From Candidatus Cloacimonadota bacterium (GTDB lineage Bacteria > Muiribacteriota > UBA6191 > JACPRK01), in the NCBI GenBank assembly GCA_021772705.1, contig JAJFLN010000252.1, positions 1 to 6,807 of the forward strand: a stretch of 6,807 nt of DNA, written 5' to 3'. A program made the translations under genes and the position numbers. Under the pieces are notes generated by a model, which saw only the letters and a program-made list of their open reading frames with translations, ran no database searches and was not told the DNA's origin. Of this stretch, positions 1-5,510 are shown piece by piece. Each line of letters begins with the position of its first letter. Position 1 is the stretch's first letter.

Positions 1-72
1 CTGAGCTACGCCGAAGGGGATGAATGGAGCGGGCGGCCATATCGTCTGACCCTTCGGCAAGCTCAGGAGAGG
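1..72. repeat. Palindromic dispersed repeat, copy A
   Basis: The left arm (1-18) and right arm (50-66) are inverted copies of each other: CTGAGCT.GCCGAAGGG pairs over about 16 positions with a small bulge, leaving a loop of about 31 bases. The stretch 27-55 matches 5315-5343 at 27 of 29 positions, so the unit occurs at least twice here. The core CTGAGCTTGTCGAAGG is a repeat I recognise as widespread in intergenic regions of many GC-rich bacterial genomes. The element begins at the window edge and may extend further left. Its function is unknown; REP-like mobility or a transcript-end structure are both possible. Confidence 0.7.
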
Positions 73-99
73 GGCCGGTCCGCGAAACGACGCTCTGTG

Positions 100-123
100 C
101 CTCGACAAGCTCGGTACGAACGG
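100..123. repeat. Diverged copy of the dispersed repeat arm
   Basis: CCTCGACAAGCTCGGTACGA followed by ACGG is a degenerate reverse-orientation copy of the repeat arm seen at 5292-5315 (CTGAGCTTGTCGAAGGATGA then ACGG). It lies between copy A and the 3' end of the kinase gene. The match is short, so it is an eroded fragment rather than a complete unit. Confidence 0.5.
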
Positions 124-177
124 ATAAGGAAGGAAGCGTTAGGACCACCACACTAGTTCTTCGCGTTCTCTGTCCCG

Positions 178-2556
178 TCACCGCTTCAGCAGGATTTTGA
201 CCTCTCGGATGAAGAGTTCCGTGCTGGATCTGAGCCCTGGCATGGGGTGAAGAGTCAGCTCAATCTGATTCTCTCGCTCCACCAGCGCACGAGGATCGAA
301 GCCGTGCACCAGAGTCATATGCCGCTGGTTTGCCGGCAGGCTGGGGTCCCGTCTCATGATGAGCTCGATCCCGTCATTGAGCTTCACGTGGAGGTCCTCT
401 TCGAAGACCACTAGCTGATCGCCCACGGCGTACACGATGATCTCCACGGCCTCCACGGCAGCCGCGTCCCTGACCTGGAAGGGAACGATCAGCTTCTTGG
501 TAGCCTTTCCAAAGGCGGAGAAGTTCTCCACCTGGGAATCGGTGATCAGGGCCGAGACGACCTTGATCGAGTCCCGATAGCGGATCTGCTCCCCACCCTT
601 GATCTCACTCTTCGACCGCAGGCCGAATCGACTGCCGAGGAGGGAAGGTACTCTTCGTTGAAGAGGCAGCTTTCGTCTGGCGGCATATCGCTCCAGCGCA
701 TCCAGGGGAGAGAGGGCCTCGTAGAGTTTGATCTTCTCCTCCAGAGAGGGCTTGAGAGAGGAAAAGAACAGGGGACCCACGGCAACAAAACGATCCAGCA
801 GGACTTCCAGTTCCTCCGGCAGGGCTCCATCGATCAAGGTTCGTTTCAAGGCCCGTTCCCGATCCGCCTTGGCCAGAGCCCGAAGCCGGGAGACGATCCG
901 CGCCTTGTGCTGGCTCAGGCTGCCCTCGAGGGCTCGGGCCATCTCCCTGATGTCGGGAGGCTGGACTGAGTCATCGATCCATTGCTCCCCCTGGGAATCG
1001 GTGCACTGGATACGGATGGCTCCGCGGCCAAAGATATCGGAGCCCGTCAGGATGACCTGATGATCCGTGGAGAACAGATCGGGCGGGGATTGATGGACCG
1101 AGTCTCCGCCGAAGTCGACGGACACAACCACCGGTGTATGTGTCGCGAATGAGAGCACCGGCGTGCCCTCTTCCAGGAACCGGAAGCTGGAAGATCTCAA
1201 TCCCGGCCGGGCCGTCTTGAATGCTCTGGGCCTGGAGAGTTCACCGTCAGGGTAAACGACCCGAATGAAGTACTCGGCCCCAGGCTCCAGGGAACTCAAC
1301 CGCACGGAGTGGCGAGTGGCATCCCGCTCCCGGGCATTGACCACTTCCTGTTCCTCGCCAGTGGAGACGGCATCGCCACCTCTCGGCGGGGCTCCCTTGC
1401 GGAACAGGACGCGGGTAGGGTAGGGGGCCTGACTCTCCCAGGTCACCTCCGCTGACTTCATGCCAGCGGCGGTCTGCATGGCCCGGACGTCAAAGTCGAT
1501 GAACCAGTGGGACTTCAGGACCGTACCTGCTACGGCAGCGACGATGAGGGCGACGGCGGCCACAGTCCCTGCGATCCAGACCGCGGACCGGGATGTCGAC
1601 GGGGCGGCAGGCTTCGCCGCTACAGGTGTGGGCTGACTCGTCTGACCAGAACCAGGCTGAGAGGTCCTTCGCCTGGACGAGACCCCCGGCTTCCTCTTCT
1701 TGCCCTTGTGGGGCATGAGCCCGGAGGCGACCCTCCGGATGTCGCTCAGGATGTCCGAAGAGGACTGATATCGCTTGTCAGCCTTCTTCTCCAGGCAATG
1801 CATGATGATCTGTTCCATGCCCTCCGGGAGCTCGGGGTTCACGGATGTGGGGAGAGCCGGATCGGTGGTCAGGCAGTTCTGTGCCAGGTCGAAGGAGTTG
1901 ATGCCCCCGAAAGGTCCTAATCCGGTGCCGATGTAGTAGAGGACCAGACCGAGCTGGAAGATGTCACTCCGGTGGTCCACTTCTCTGCCCTGGAGCATCT
2001 CGGGGGACATGAATGCCGGGGTGCCGATGATGATCCCCGTGACGGTGATGTTCGTGGAGAACTTCGATTTCACCAGCCCGAAGTCGACGAGCTTCACCTC
2101 CCCATCCTGATCGACCATGATGTTGGAGGGCTTGATGTCCCGGTGGACCATTCCTCGGCTGTGGAGGTAGACGAAGGCCTTGCAAAGGCCAATGCCTATG
2201 GAGAGGATCTGGCCGCTCGGAAGCGCCTTTCCGTCGGCCACCACCTCACCGAGGGTCTGACCATCGACACACTCCATCGAGTACCAGAGTTGCCCATCTT
2301 GCTCCCCACTGTCGAACAGACGTACAATGTTGTCGTGACTCAACCGGCTGGCGCTGACAATCTCACGACGAAAGCGCTTCAGAAGATTGGCATCTTCTTC
2401 CTCCGGCGCCGCAAGCAACTTTACCGCCGCCACTTCGCCAGACTCCTCATGGACACCCTTGAAAACCTGGCCCATGCCACCAGCCCCAATCTGCTTGATG
2501 ATCTTGTAGGGGCCGATCTTCTCCATTGTGGGAACCGCGGACCCGAGGGTCGACAC
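178..2556 (-). CDS. Transmembrane Hanks-type Ser/Thr protein kinase with FN3-like extracytoplasmic region
   Basis: This 792-residue protein (numbered from the GTG at 2556) is a eukaryotic-type kinase that should phosphorylate Ser/Thr on cytoplasmic targets. The kinase domain spans about 17-275: glycine loop GAGGMG 24-29, VAAVK lysine K46, probable helix-C glutamate E65, catalytic HRDIKPSN 138-145 (D140, N145), DFG 158-160, Thr-bearing activation loop 168-179 and SPE 184-186. All catalytic residues are present, so it should be active. A basic and Pro/Ser-rich juxtamembrane stretch (293-323) leads to one membrane segment (about 325-347). Outside lie a fibronectin-III-like domain (about 366-450, with the LEPGAEYFIRV strand pattern), a second beta-rich domain (about 456-530), a charged helical part (about 535-640) and a final beta-rich part (655-792). 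It has no PASTA repeats. The start is uncertain: GTG 2556 or ATG 2526 (just before the kinase fold). Neither has a well-placed Shine-Dalgarno; an AGGTGG lies 18 bases before the GTG. Transcription diverges from the small exported-protein gene. Confidence 0.95.
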   Translation of the reverse strand: MSTLGSAVPTMEKIGPYKIIKQIGAGGMGQVFKGVHEESGEVAAVKLLAAPEEEDANLLKRFRREIVSASRLSHDNIVRLFDSGEQDGQLWYSMECVDGQTLGEVVADGKALPSGQILSIGIGLCKAFVYLHSRGMVHRDIKPSNIMVDQDGEVKLVDFGLVKSKFSTNITVTGIIIGTPAFMSPEMLQGREVDHRSDIFQLGLVLYYIGTGLGPFGGINSFDLAQNCLTTDPALPTSVNPELPEGMEQIIMHCLEKKADKRYQSSSDILSDIRRVASGLMPHKGKKRKPGVSSRRRTSQPGSGQTSQPTPVAAKPAAPSTSRSAVWIAGTVAAVALIVAAVAGTVLKSHWFIDFDVRAMQTAAGMKSAEVTWESQAPYPTRVLFRKGAPPRGGDAVSTGEEQEVVNARERDATRHSVRLSSLEPGAEYFIRVVYPDGELSRPRAFKTARPGLRSSSFRFLEEGTPVLSFATHTPVVVSVDFGGDSVHQSPPDLFSTDHQVILTGSDIFGRGAIRIQCTDSQGEQWIDDSVQPPDIREMARALEGSLSQHKARIVSRLRALAKADRERALKRTLIDGALPEELEVLLDRFVAVGPLFFSSLKPSLEEKIKLYEALSPLDALERYAARRKLPLQRRVPSLLGSRFGLRSKSEIKGGEQIRYRDSIKVVSALITDSQVENFSAFGKATKKLIVPFQVRDAAAVEAVEIIVYAVGDQLVVFEEDLHVKLNDGIELIMRRDPSLPANQRHMTLVHGFDPRALVERENQIELTLHPMPGLRSSTELFIREVKILLKR

Positions 2557-2619
2557 CGCAGCGCAACGATCTTACCACCTCCCGATGCCATTCGTGTCCC
2601 ATCGATTCTGCTCTTTGCC

Positions 2620-3078
2620 ATGCTCATCGCCTCCGCGGGCCTCGCAAGCGCCGCGCCGCCAAAGGCCACGGCGCCCGTCGACATCCGACTCTCAACGCTC
2701 GATACTCTGGAAGCTGGAGTCCCCTGCCGCGTTCAGATCGAGGCCACACCCCGAGTCGATGCGCCAGAGTTGAGACTCCACTGGGTCCTGCCCGCCGGGG
2801 TCCTCCTGTCGGGAGCCAGCTCCTCCTCCAGCAGCGGACCTGCCCGATCCGGAGAGCCCCTCCGCCTCATCACCAGCATCGTCCTCCCCGATCTGGAGCC
2901 CAGGATACTGATCGGCGGCGCCGTCCTCATCCAGGCCAGCGGCGCCCGGCAGGTCAAGGCCGCCGAACTCGTTGTCCCCCCCGGATCTCGAGCCAAGCAA
3001 TCTCCGTCTCCTGACCCGACCCGCAACAGCCGTGGCGAGCTGCTCCTGGAGCACCGCGTCACTCCTGCAGCGCGCTGA
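2620..3078 (+). CDS. Small exported beta-rich protein, start uncertain
   Basis: No family recognised. The frame is open from well upstream and ends at TGA 3076-3078. The first standard start, ATG 2620, gives 152 residues opening with a short hydrophobic stretch and an Ala-rich cleavage-like site (GLASAAP, 7-13). The codons just before it extend this into a better signal peptide (an Arg, then VPSILLFA). That would need an ATT at 2590, a CTG at 2608, or a frameshift joining the ATG at 2585 in another frame. The mature part alternates hydrophobic and polar residues like an immunoglobulin-like or S-layer-type beta domain (PCRVQIEATPRV 35-46, LRLHWVLPAGVLL 51-63, LIGGAVLIQASG 97-108), has a Ser run (68-72), and ends in a disordered Pro/Ser/Arg tail. 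It is the first gene of a three-gene plus-strand run, with 9 bases to the next. Coding is supported by the signal-like leader and position, not by homology. Confidence 0.65.
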   Translation: MLIASAGLASAAPPKATAPVDIRLSTLDTLEAGVPCRVQIEATPRVDAPELRLHWVLPAGVLLSGASSSSSSGPARSGEPLRLITSIVLPDLEPRILIGGAVLIQASGARQVKAAELVVPPGSRAKQSPSPDPTRNSRGELLLEHRVTPAAR

Positions 3079-3087
3079 GCAACCGTC

Positions 3088-3555
3088 GTGGACTACGGCA
3101 AGGTACAGCAGGAGAGAAGGCAGGATCTTCGCAGGAAGCAAAGGAGTCGCTTCGCCGCAATCCTGTTCTTCTGCGCCCTGGCGGCCACCGTCGTCCCCCT
3201 GATCCGAAGGGAGGTCAAGAAGGAGGAGTTACAGGCCAACGCCACGGAGTTCCTTAGCCTCCTTCAGGCCGGTGACGTGGACCTGGCCTGGGCCAGAGGC
3301 CTGAAGAAGTCTCTTCGGGAACAGCACGACATATCGGAGTTCAGCGGCATCATCCAGCACCTCCACGACGTGAAGGGAAAGCTCAACACCTGGGAATTGA
3401 CTCGCTATGCCTCCCAGCCTGATGGAAAGCCCTACGAGTACCTGGTCTACCGGTTGAACCTGGACCGAGGACTGGCGACTCTCCATCTGGCCCTGCAGCT
3501 GGAAGAGGACACCTACAAGGCCAAGGCCTACCGCCTGGAAGCCCTGGGACTCTAG
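3088..3555 (+). CDS. Single-pass membrane protein with small C-terminal domain
   Basis: This 155-residue protein starts at GTG 3088, only 9 bases after the preceding stop. No clear Shine-Dalgarno is present, so translational coupling is likely. The N-terminus is very basic and Gln/Arg-rich (6-21), followed by one membrane segment (about 22-39) and another basic patch (40-46), a signal-anchor layout. The remainder (about 47-155) is a compact alpha/beta domain: a helix with TEFLSLLQAGDVDLAWA (53-69), a second helical part, then strands with YEYLVYRLNL (116-125) and LATLHLALQLEE (129-140). Helix followed by a curved sheet, with the motif 'FL..L..GD...AW', is reminiscent of NTF2-like families such as DUF4019, but I could not confirm membership. 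No catalytic residues are evident; a ligand-binding or assembly role is a guess. It belongs to the same run as the exported protein and the PspC-domain gene. Confidence 0.85.
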   Translation: MDYGKVQQERRQDLRRKQRSRFAAILFFCALAATVVPLIRREVKKEELQANATEFLSLLQAGDVDLAWARGLKKSLREQHDISEFSGIIQHLHDVKGKLNTWELTRYASQPDGKPYEYLVYRLNLDRGLATLHLALQLEEDTYKAKAYRLEALGL

Positions 3556-3586
3556 ACTCTGGTAATTATCTTGTGGCACCCTTCTC

Positions 3587-3601
3587 CCCCCGCAACGGGG
3601 G
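3587..3601 (+). promoter_or_regulatory. GC hairpin in the leader of the PspC-domain gene
   Basis: CCCCCG (3587-3592), loop CAA, CGGGGG (3596-3601) form a perfect six-pair G/C stem 46 bases before the preferred start at 3647. No T-run follows on either strand, so it is not a standard intrinsic terminator. It buries the only G-rich ribosome-site candidate for the upstream ATG 3611, which favours initiation at 3647. It could also limit read-through or protect the mRNA end between the two genes. Confidence 0.45.
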
Positions 3602-3631
3602 TCAAAACACATGACCCGTGAGTCAATGGAG

Positions 3632-3637
3632 AAGGAG
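3632..3637 (+). promoter_or_regulatory. Shine-Dalgarno AAGGAG deciding the PspC-domain gene start
   Basis: AAGGAG is separated by 9 bases from the ATG at 3647. The in-frame ATGs at 3611 and 3626 lack a comparable accessible site, so 3647 is the better start. Confidence 0.7.
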
Positions 3638-3646
3638 AAGAAAGAA

Positions 3647-4078
3647 ATGGGCGAACCAATTCAAGAGTGTCCCTACTGCAAGGAGATGGTGAAGGCCAAG
3701 GCTATCAAGTGCCCTCGCTGCTACACCGTCCTGGACCGAGTGGCCTACATCCGGGAGAGCTTTGGGGGTACCGGCGCATGGCTGGCCAACCGGCTGGACT
3801 GGTCTCGCCGTCAGCAGAACAAGCTGTTTCTGGGAGTCTGCTCCTCCCTGGCGCAACGGACCAGTATTCCCGTCGCCATGCTCCGGGTCCTGTTCGTTTT
3901 CCTCGCCCTCACCGGCGGCCACGGAGTCCTGGTCTACACCTTGCTCTTCCTGTTGCTGCCGGAACCGCGGGTTCAGACTCCCGGTGGACAGTCCCGGAAA
4001 GTGAACGAGAACGAAGATCTCTTTGTCCCCCCGTCGGACGACTCCCATCAGGGACAGGGACCGGAACAGTTCTCCTGA
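3647..4078 (+). CDS. Zinc-ribbon and PspC-domain membrane protein
   Basis: From ATG 3647 the product has 143 residues. Two CPxC pairs, C8/C11 and C22/C25 (CPYC and CPRC, 10 residues apart), form a zinc-ribbon-like knuckle. After a linker comes a PspC domain (about 57-107): the NKLFLGVCSSLA segment, the MLRVLFVFLAL helix, a GG turn and a closing membrane helix ending LLLPEP. In the family, PspC is an inner-membrane protein of the phage-shock response that senses envelope stress and relays it to PspA; many bacteria have PspC domains with other, unstudied partners. The tail (108-143) is polar, Gly/Gln/Ser-rich and probably disordered. No pspA, pspB or pspF is in the window. Longer starts at 3611 and 3626 are possible, adding the charged MTRESMEKEKKE. 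It is the last gene of the plus-strand run, 91 bases after the previous stop, and converges on the next gene. The PspC assignment is firm; the role is inferred. Confidence 0.92.
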   Translation: MGEPIQECPYCKEMVKAKAIKCPRCYTVLDRVAYIRESFGGTGAWLANRLDWSRRQQNKLFLGVCSSLAQRTSIPVAMLRVLFVFLALTGGHGVLVYTLLFLLLPEPRVQTPGGQSRKVNENEDLFVPPSDDSHQGQGPEQFS

Positions 4079-4093
4079 CCTGGGAATGAACAG

Positions 4094-4133
4094 ACCGCTC
4101 GTGCCTCCTGCCAGAGTAGAATGCACGAGCGGT
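4094..4133. terminator. Hairpin between convergent genes, likely bidirectional terminator
   Basis: ACCGCTCGTGC (4094-4104) is the exact reverse complement of GCACGAGCGGT (4123-4133), an 11-pair stem with an 18-base loop. It lies 16 bases after the PspC-domain gene and 31 bases from the end of the convergent exported-protein gene. No T-run follows on either side, so it is not a canonical intrinsic terminator. Its position between two converging 3' ends makes transcript termination or 3'-end protection the most likely job. Confidence 0.6.
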
Positions 4134-4163
4134 ACGGCTGTCTGACGATGCCCGGAGCTGCCC

Positions 4164-4937
4164 TTACTTAGCCTGGATGCTGAGGCCGAAGGCACGGAAG
4201 TCCTTGGCGGCTCGGGCCATGACCTTTTCGGGACCAGTGGCCTTCACGAACCAGGGACCGGAAGGAGCCTCGGCGATGGCGCCGAGCATCCTGTAACCCG
4301 GCTTGGCGGAATCGCCGCTGCCCATCATCATCATGCTGGCCTTCATGGTCCCCGACAGGTCAACGAAGGTGACATCGATGTCTCCGGCCTTGGCCGTGTC
4401 GCGCTTGGCCACGTCGGAGGACTTCTTCCCGTCAGGCTGCTCGAACTGCATGTACCATCGTTCGATGTTGGCCTCCACGTCGCCTGCCTGGGGCCCGAAG
4501 TAGAAGATGGCGCATACTCCGTCCTCGACGGCTTCATCGCCGGAGGGCAGGCCGAACTGGGCCTTGCGCATGGACGAGGAGGGAGACTGGACCTCCCAGC
4601 TGGAAGGTACCTGGAAAGTGACATCTCCCAGGTCGATCTTTCCCTTGTCCAGTGCCGGAACGGCTCGCTTCAGCGCCTTCTCCAGCGTCGATGCCGAGCC
4701 GGCCGGATTCATGGGAGCCCGAGGGGAGGCCGTTCCGGAGCCGGCGGGGCCCATGGGCGCCTGGGCGGCTGTTCCGGAGCCAGCGGGTGCAGCCGTCTCA
4801 GCGCTACCTGACCCGGCGGCGGGGGCGATGGGAGGATGGCCTTCGGGCAGTTCATCTTGCGCCAGCACAGGGATCAAGAATGTAAGACTGACCAGTATGG
4901 CGATCAGGCCGATGCGGCCGAACTTTGACGACTTCAT
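4164..4937 (-). CDS. Exported protein with Gly/Ala/Pro/Ser linker and conserved C-terminal domain
   Basis: The start is ATG 4937 (257 residues): an ideal AAGGAG lies 8 bases upstream, and the protein then opens with a classical signal peptide (MKSSKFGR, hydrophobic 9-24, cleavage near VLA/Q 26-27). Residues 37-83 are a low-complexity linker with repeated PAGSGTA..APM.PAGS units. The C-terminal domain (about 84-257) has VTFQVPSSWEV (107-116), SSSMRKAQFGLP (120-131), a strand AIFYFGP (143-149), VEANIERWYMQFEQPDG (154-170), a strand DIDVTFVDLSGTM (186-198), four Met (202-205), GYRMLGAIAEA (214-224) and WFVKATGP (229-236). From memory this resembles secreted proteins of unknown function in Planctomycetota and Myxococcota with the same 'SSMR.AQ', 'YFG', 'N..RW..QF' and 'GP' signature; I know no established role. 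There is no lipobox cysteine, so it is probably periplasmic or secreted. It stands alone, convergent with the PspC-domain gene. Confidence 0.9.
   Translation of the reverse strand: MKSSKFGRIGLIAILVSLTFLIPVLAQDELPEGHPPIAPAAGSGSAETAAPAGSGTAAQAPMGPAGSGTASPRAPMNPAGSASTLEKALKRAVPALDKGKIDLGDVTFQVPSSWEVQSPSSSMRKAQFGLPSGDEAVEDGVCAIFYFGPQAGDVEANIERWYMQFEQPDGKKSSDVAKRDTAKAGDIDVTFVDLSGTMKASMMMMGSGDSAKPGYRMLGAIAEAPSGPWFVKATGPEKVMARAAKDFRAFGLSIQAK
4696..4790. repeat. Imperfect 42/39-base tandem repeat inside the exported-protein gene
   Basis: Two units, 4696-4737 (42 bases) and 4738-4776 (39 bases), both begin GAGCCGGC and end GTTCCG. A decayed third unit begins GAGCCAGCGGG at 4777. On the minus strand they encode the PAGSGTA..APM repeats of the linker. 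Unit lengths are multiples of three, so copy-number change would keep the frame. Confidence 0.6.
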
Positions 4938-4943
4938 GAACGT

Positions 4944-4951
4944 GACTCCTT
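4944..4951 (-). promoter_or_regulatory. Shine-Dalgarno of the exported-protein gene
   Basis: Read on the minus strand this is GAAGGAGT, placing GGAG 8 bases before the ATG at 4937. It sets the start there rather than at the longer in-frame start at 4988, which would add 17 residues ahead of the signal peptide. Confidence 0.75.
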
Positions 4952-5175
4952 CGATTGGGCGACCTCCAGTGAGGCAGCAGGGAAGCAAGAGGGTTTTCCA
5001 CTATTGCACGGGTCTAGCGACGAATCAACTGGCTGTGGGACGACATCTCCTGCGTACCGGAGGTTGAGAGAATACGTCCCGGCAGCTCTCTGACGAACTG
5101 TGAGCAGAAACGCCGCAAACTCGGAGCCAGTTTTGCCCGGGTCGGCCAAGAAAGGCCCAGGACGCGGCGACGAAC

Positions 5176-5192
5176 AGGGAGCAGCTTTCTCG
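5176..5192 (+). repeat. 17-base direct repeat, first copy
   Basis: AGGGAGCAGCTTTCTCG occurs exactly here and again at 5472-5488. Both copies are preceded by GACGA a few bases upstream, so the similarity extends a little with a small gap. The two copies flank the dispersed-repeat cluster. Confidence 0.6.
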
Positions 5193-5282
5193 GGATCTTG
5201 CGCTGGAGCAAGCTCCTCCCCCCCGTTCGCCCCACTATGGATGCCCGCATCCAGGACGACTGAATGGCCGGGTCTTCCCGAT

Positions 5283-5343
5283 CCGCTCGTCCTGAGCTTG
5301 TCGAAGGATGAACGGAGCGGGCGACCATATCGTCTGAGCCTTC
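5283..5343. repeat. Palindromic dispersed repeat, copy B
   Basis: CCGCTCGTCCT (5283-5293) pairs with AGGATGAACGG (5305-5315) over 11 positions including two G-T pairs, with loop GAGCTTGTCGA. This is the classical form of the repeat seen at 1-72. The following 5315-5343 matches 27-55 at 27 of 29 positions. Translated, it gives the LSLSKDER and PSTSSGR peptides that commonly appear as false proteins from this repeat in other genomes. Confidence 0.75.
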
Positions 5344-5356
5344 TATGAGAAGGCTC
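5336..5356. repeat. Perfect 9-base-pair hairpin at the repeat edge
   Basis: GAGCCTTCT (5336-5344), loop ATG, AGAAGGCTC (5348-5356). The stem is perfect but is followed by no T-run on either strand. It overlaps the right end of copy B and replaces the CTTCGGCAAGCTCAG arm found in copy A, so the two copies differ in their right ends. Confidence 0.6.
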
Positions 5357-5471
5357 CTCCGTGTCAAGTATTAGAGAGTGGCTGTCAGTTTGGGGTCACC
5401 CCCTCTTGAGGACAGACCAAAGAGCGGGAGGGAACCTGCTTGAGAAGCGACGTCACCTGTAACCCAAGACG

Positions 5472-5488
5472 AGGGAGCAGCTTTCTCG
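5472..5488 (+). repeat. 17-base direct repeat, second copy
   Basis: This is an exact copy of 5176-5192, lying 22 bases before the upstream start of the UPF0104-family gene. It does not provide a usable ribosome-binding site at that distance. Confidence 0.6.
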
Positions 5489-5510
5489 ATCAGGGGACCC
5501 CCTACGGGAC

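Larger units (their letters stand above)
4952..5510. other. Gene-free, repeat-rich intergenic region
   Basis: No credible gene is seen here. The left part (up to about 5060) should hold the promoter of the minus-strand exported-protein gene, but no convincing -35/-10 pair is visible. The rest contains a 17-base direct repeat, a GGATGCCCGCATCC palindrome at 5239-5252, the copy B dispersed repeat and its following hairpin, two TGTCA-type direct repeats at 5362 and 5383 (21 bases apart), and the palindrome GGGGTCACCCC near 5392-5402. Open frames here read through the repeats and are not proteins. Confidence 0.7.

Noticed and set aside
1972..2589. Long plus-strand open frame antisense to the kinase
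   Set aside because: It is a shadow of the kinase coding sequence; only the part after about 2590 has independent coding signs (signal peptide and beta-type composition).
2692..3141. Minus-strand open frames opposite the small exported protein
   Set aside because: They are GC-rich shadow frames with Gly/Arg/Ser-rich composition and no signal, motif or ribosome site. The plus strand has the signal peptide.
3563..3580. TAATTAT and TGGCAC before the PspC-domain gene as a promoter
   Set aside because: No matching -35 lies at the right distance for a sigma-70 promoter, and the TGGCAC lacks the TTGC partner needed for sigma-54.
3580..3610. CRISPR-like repeat
   Set aside because: The GC hairpin followed by TCAAAAC resembles a CRISPR repeat in style, but it occurs once and there is no array.
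3623..4195. Minus-strand 190-codon frame opposite the PspC-domain gene
   Set aside because: The plus strand encodes an unmistakable PspC domain and zinc ribbon, and the minus frame also overlaps the end of the exported-protein gene in another frame.
5014..5367. Open frames on both strands across the repeat region
   Set aside because: They contain the peptides LSLSKDER (plus) and PSTSSGR (minus), which are the usual translations of the dispersed CTGAGCTTGTCGAAGG repeat and not proteins.
5362..5420. TGTCA direct repeats and GGGGTCACCCC as an insertion-sequence end
   Set aside because: Two short TGTCA repeats 21 bases apart look like IS-end repeats, but no transposase, target duplication or opposite end is visible.
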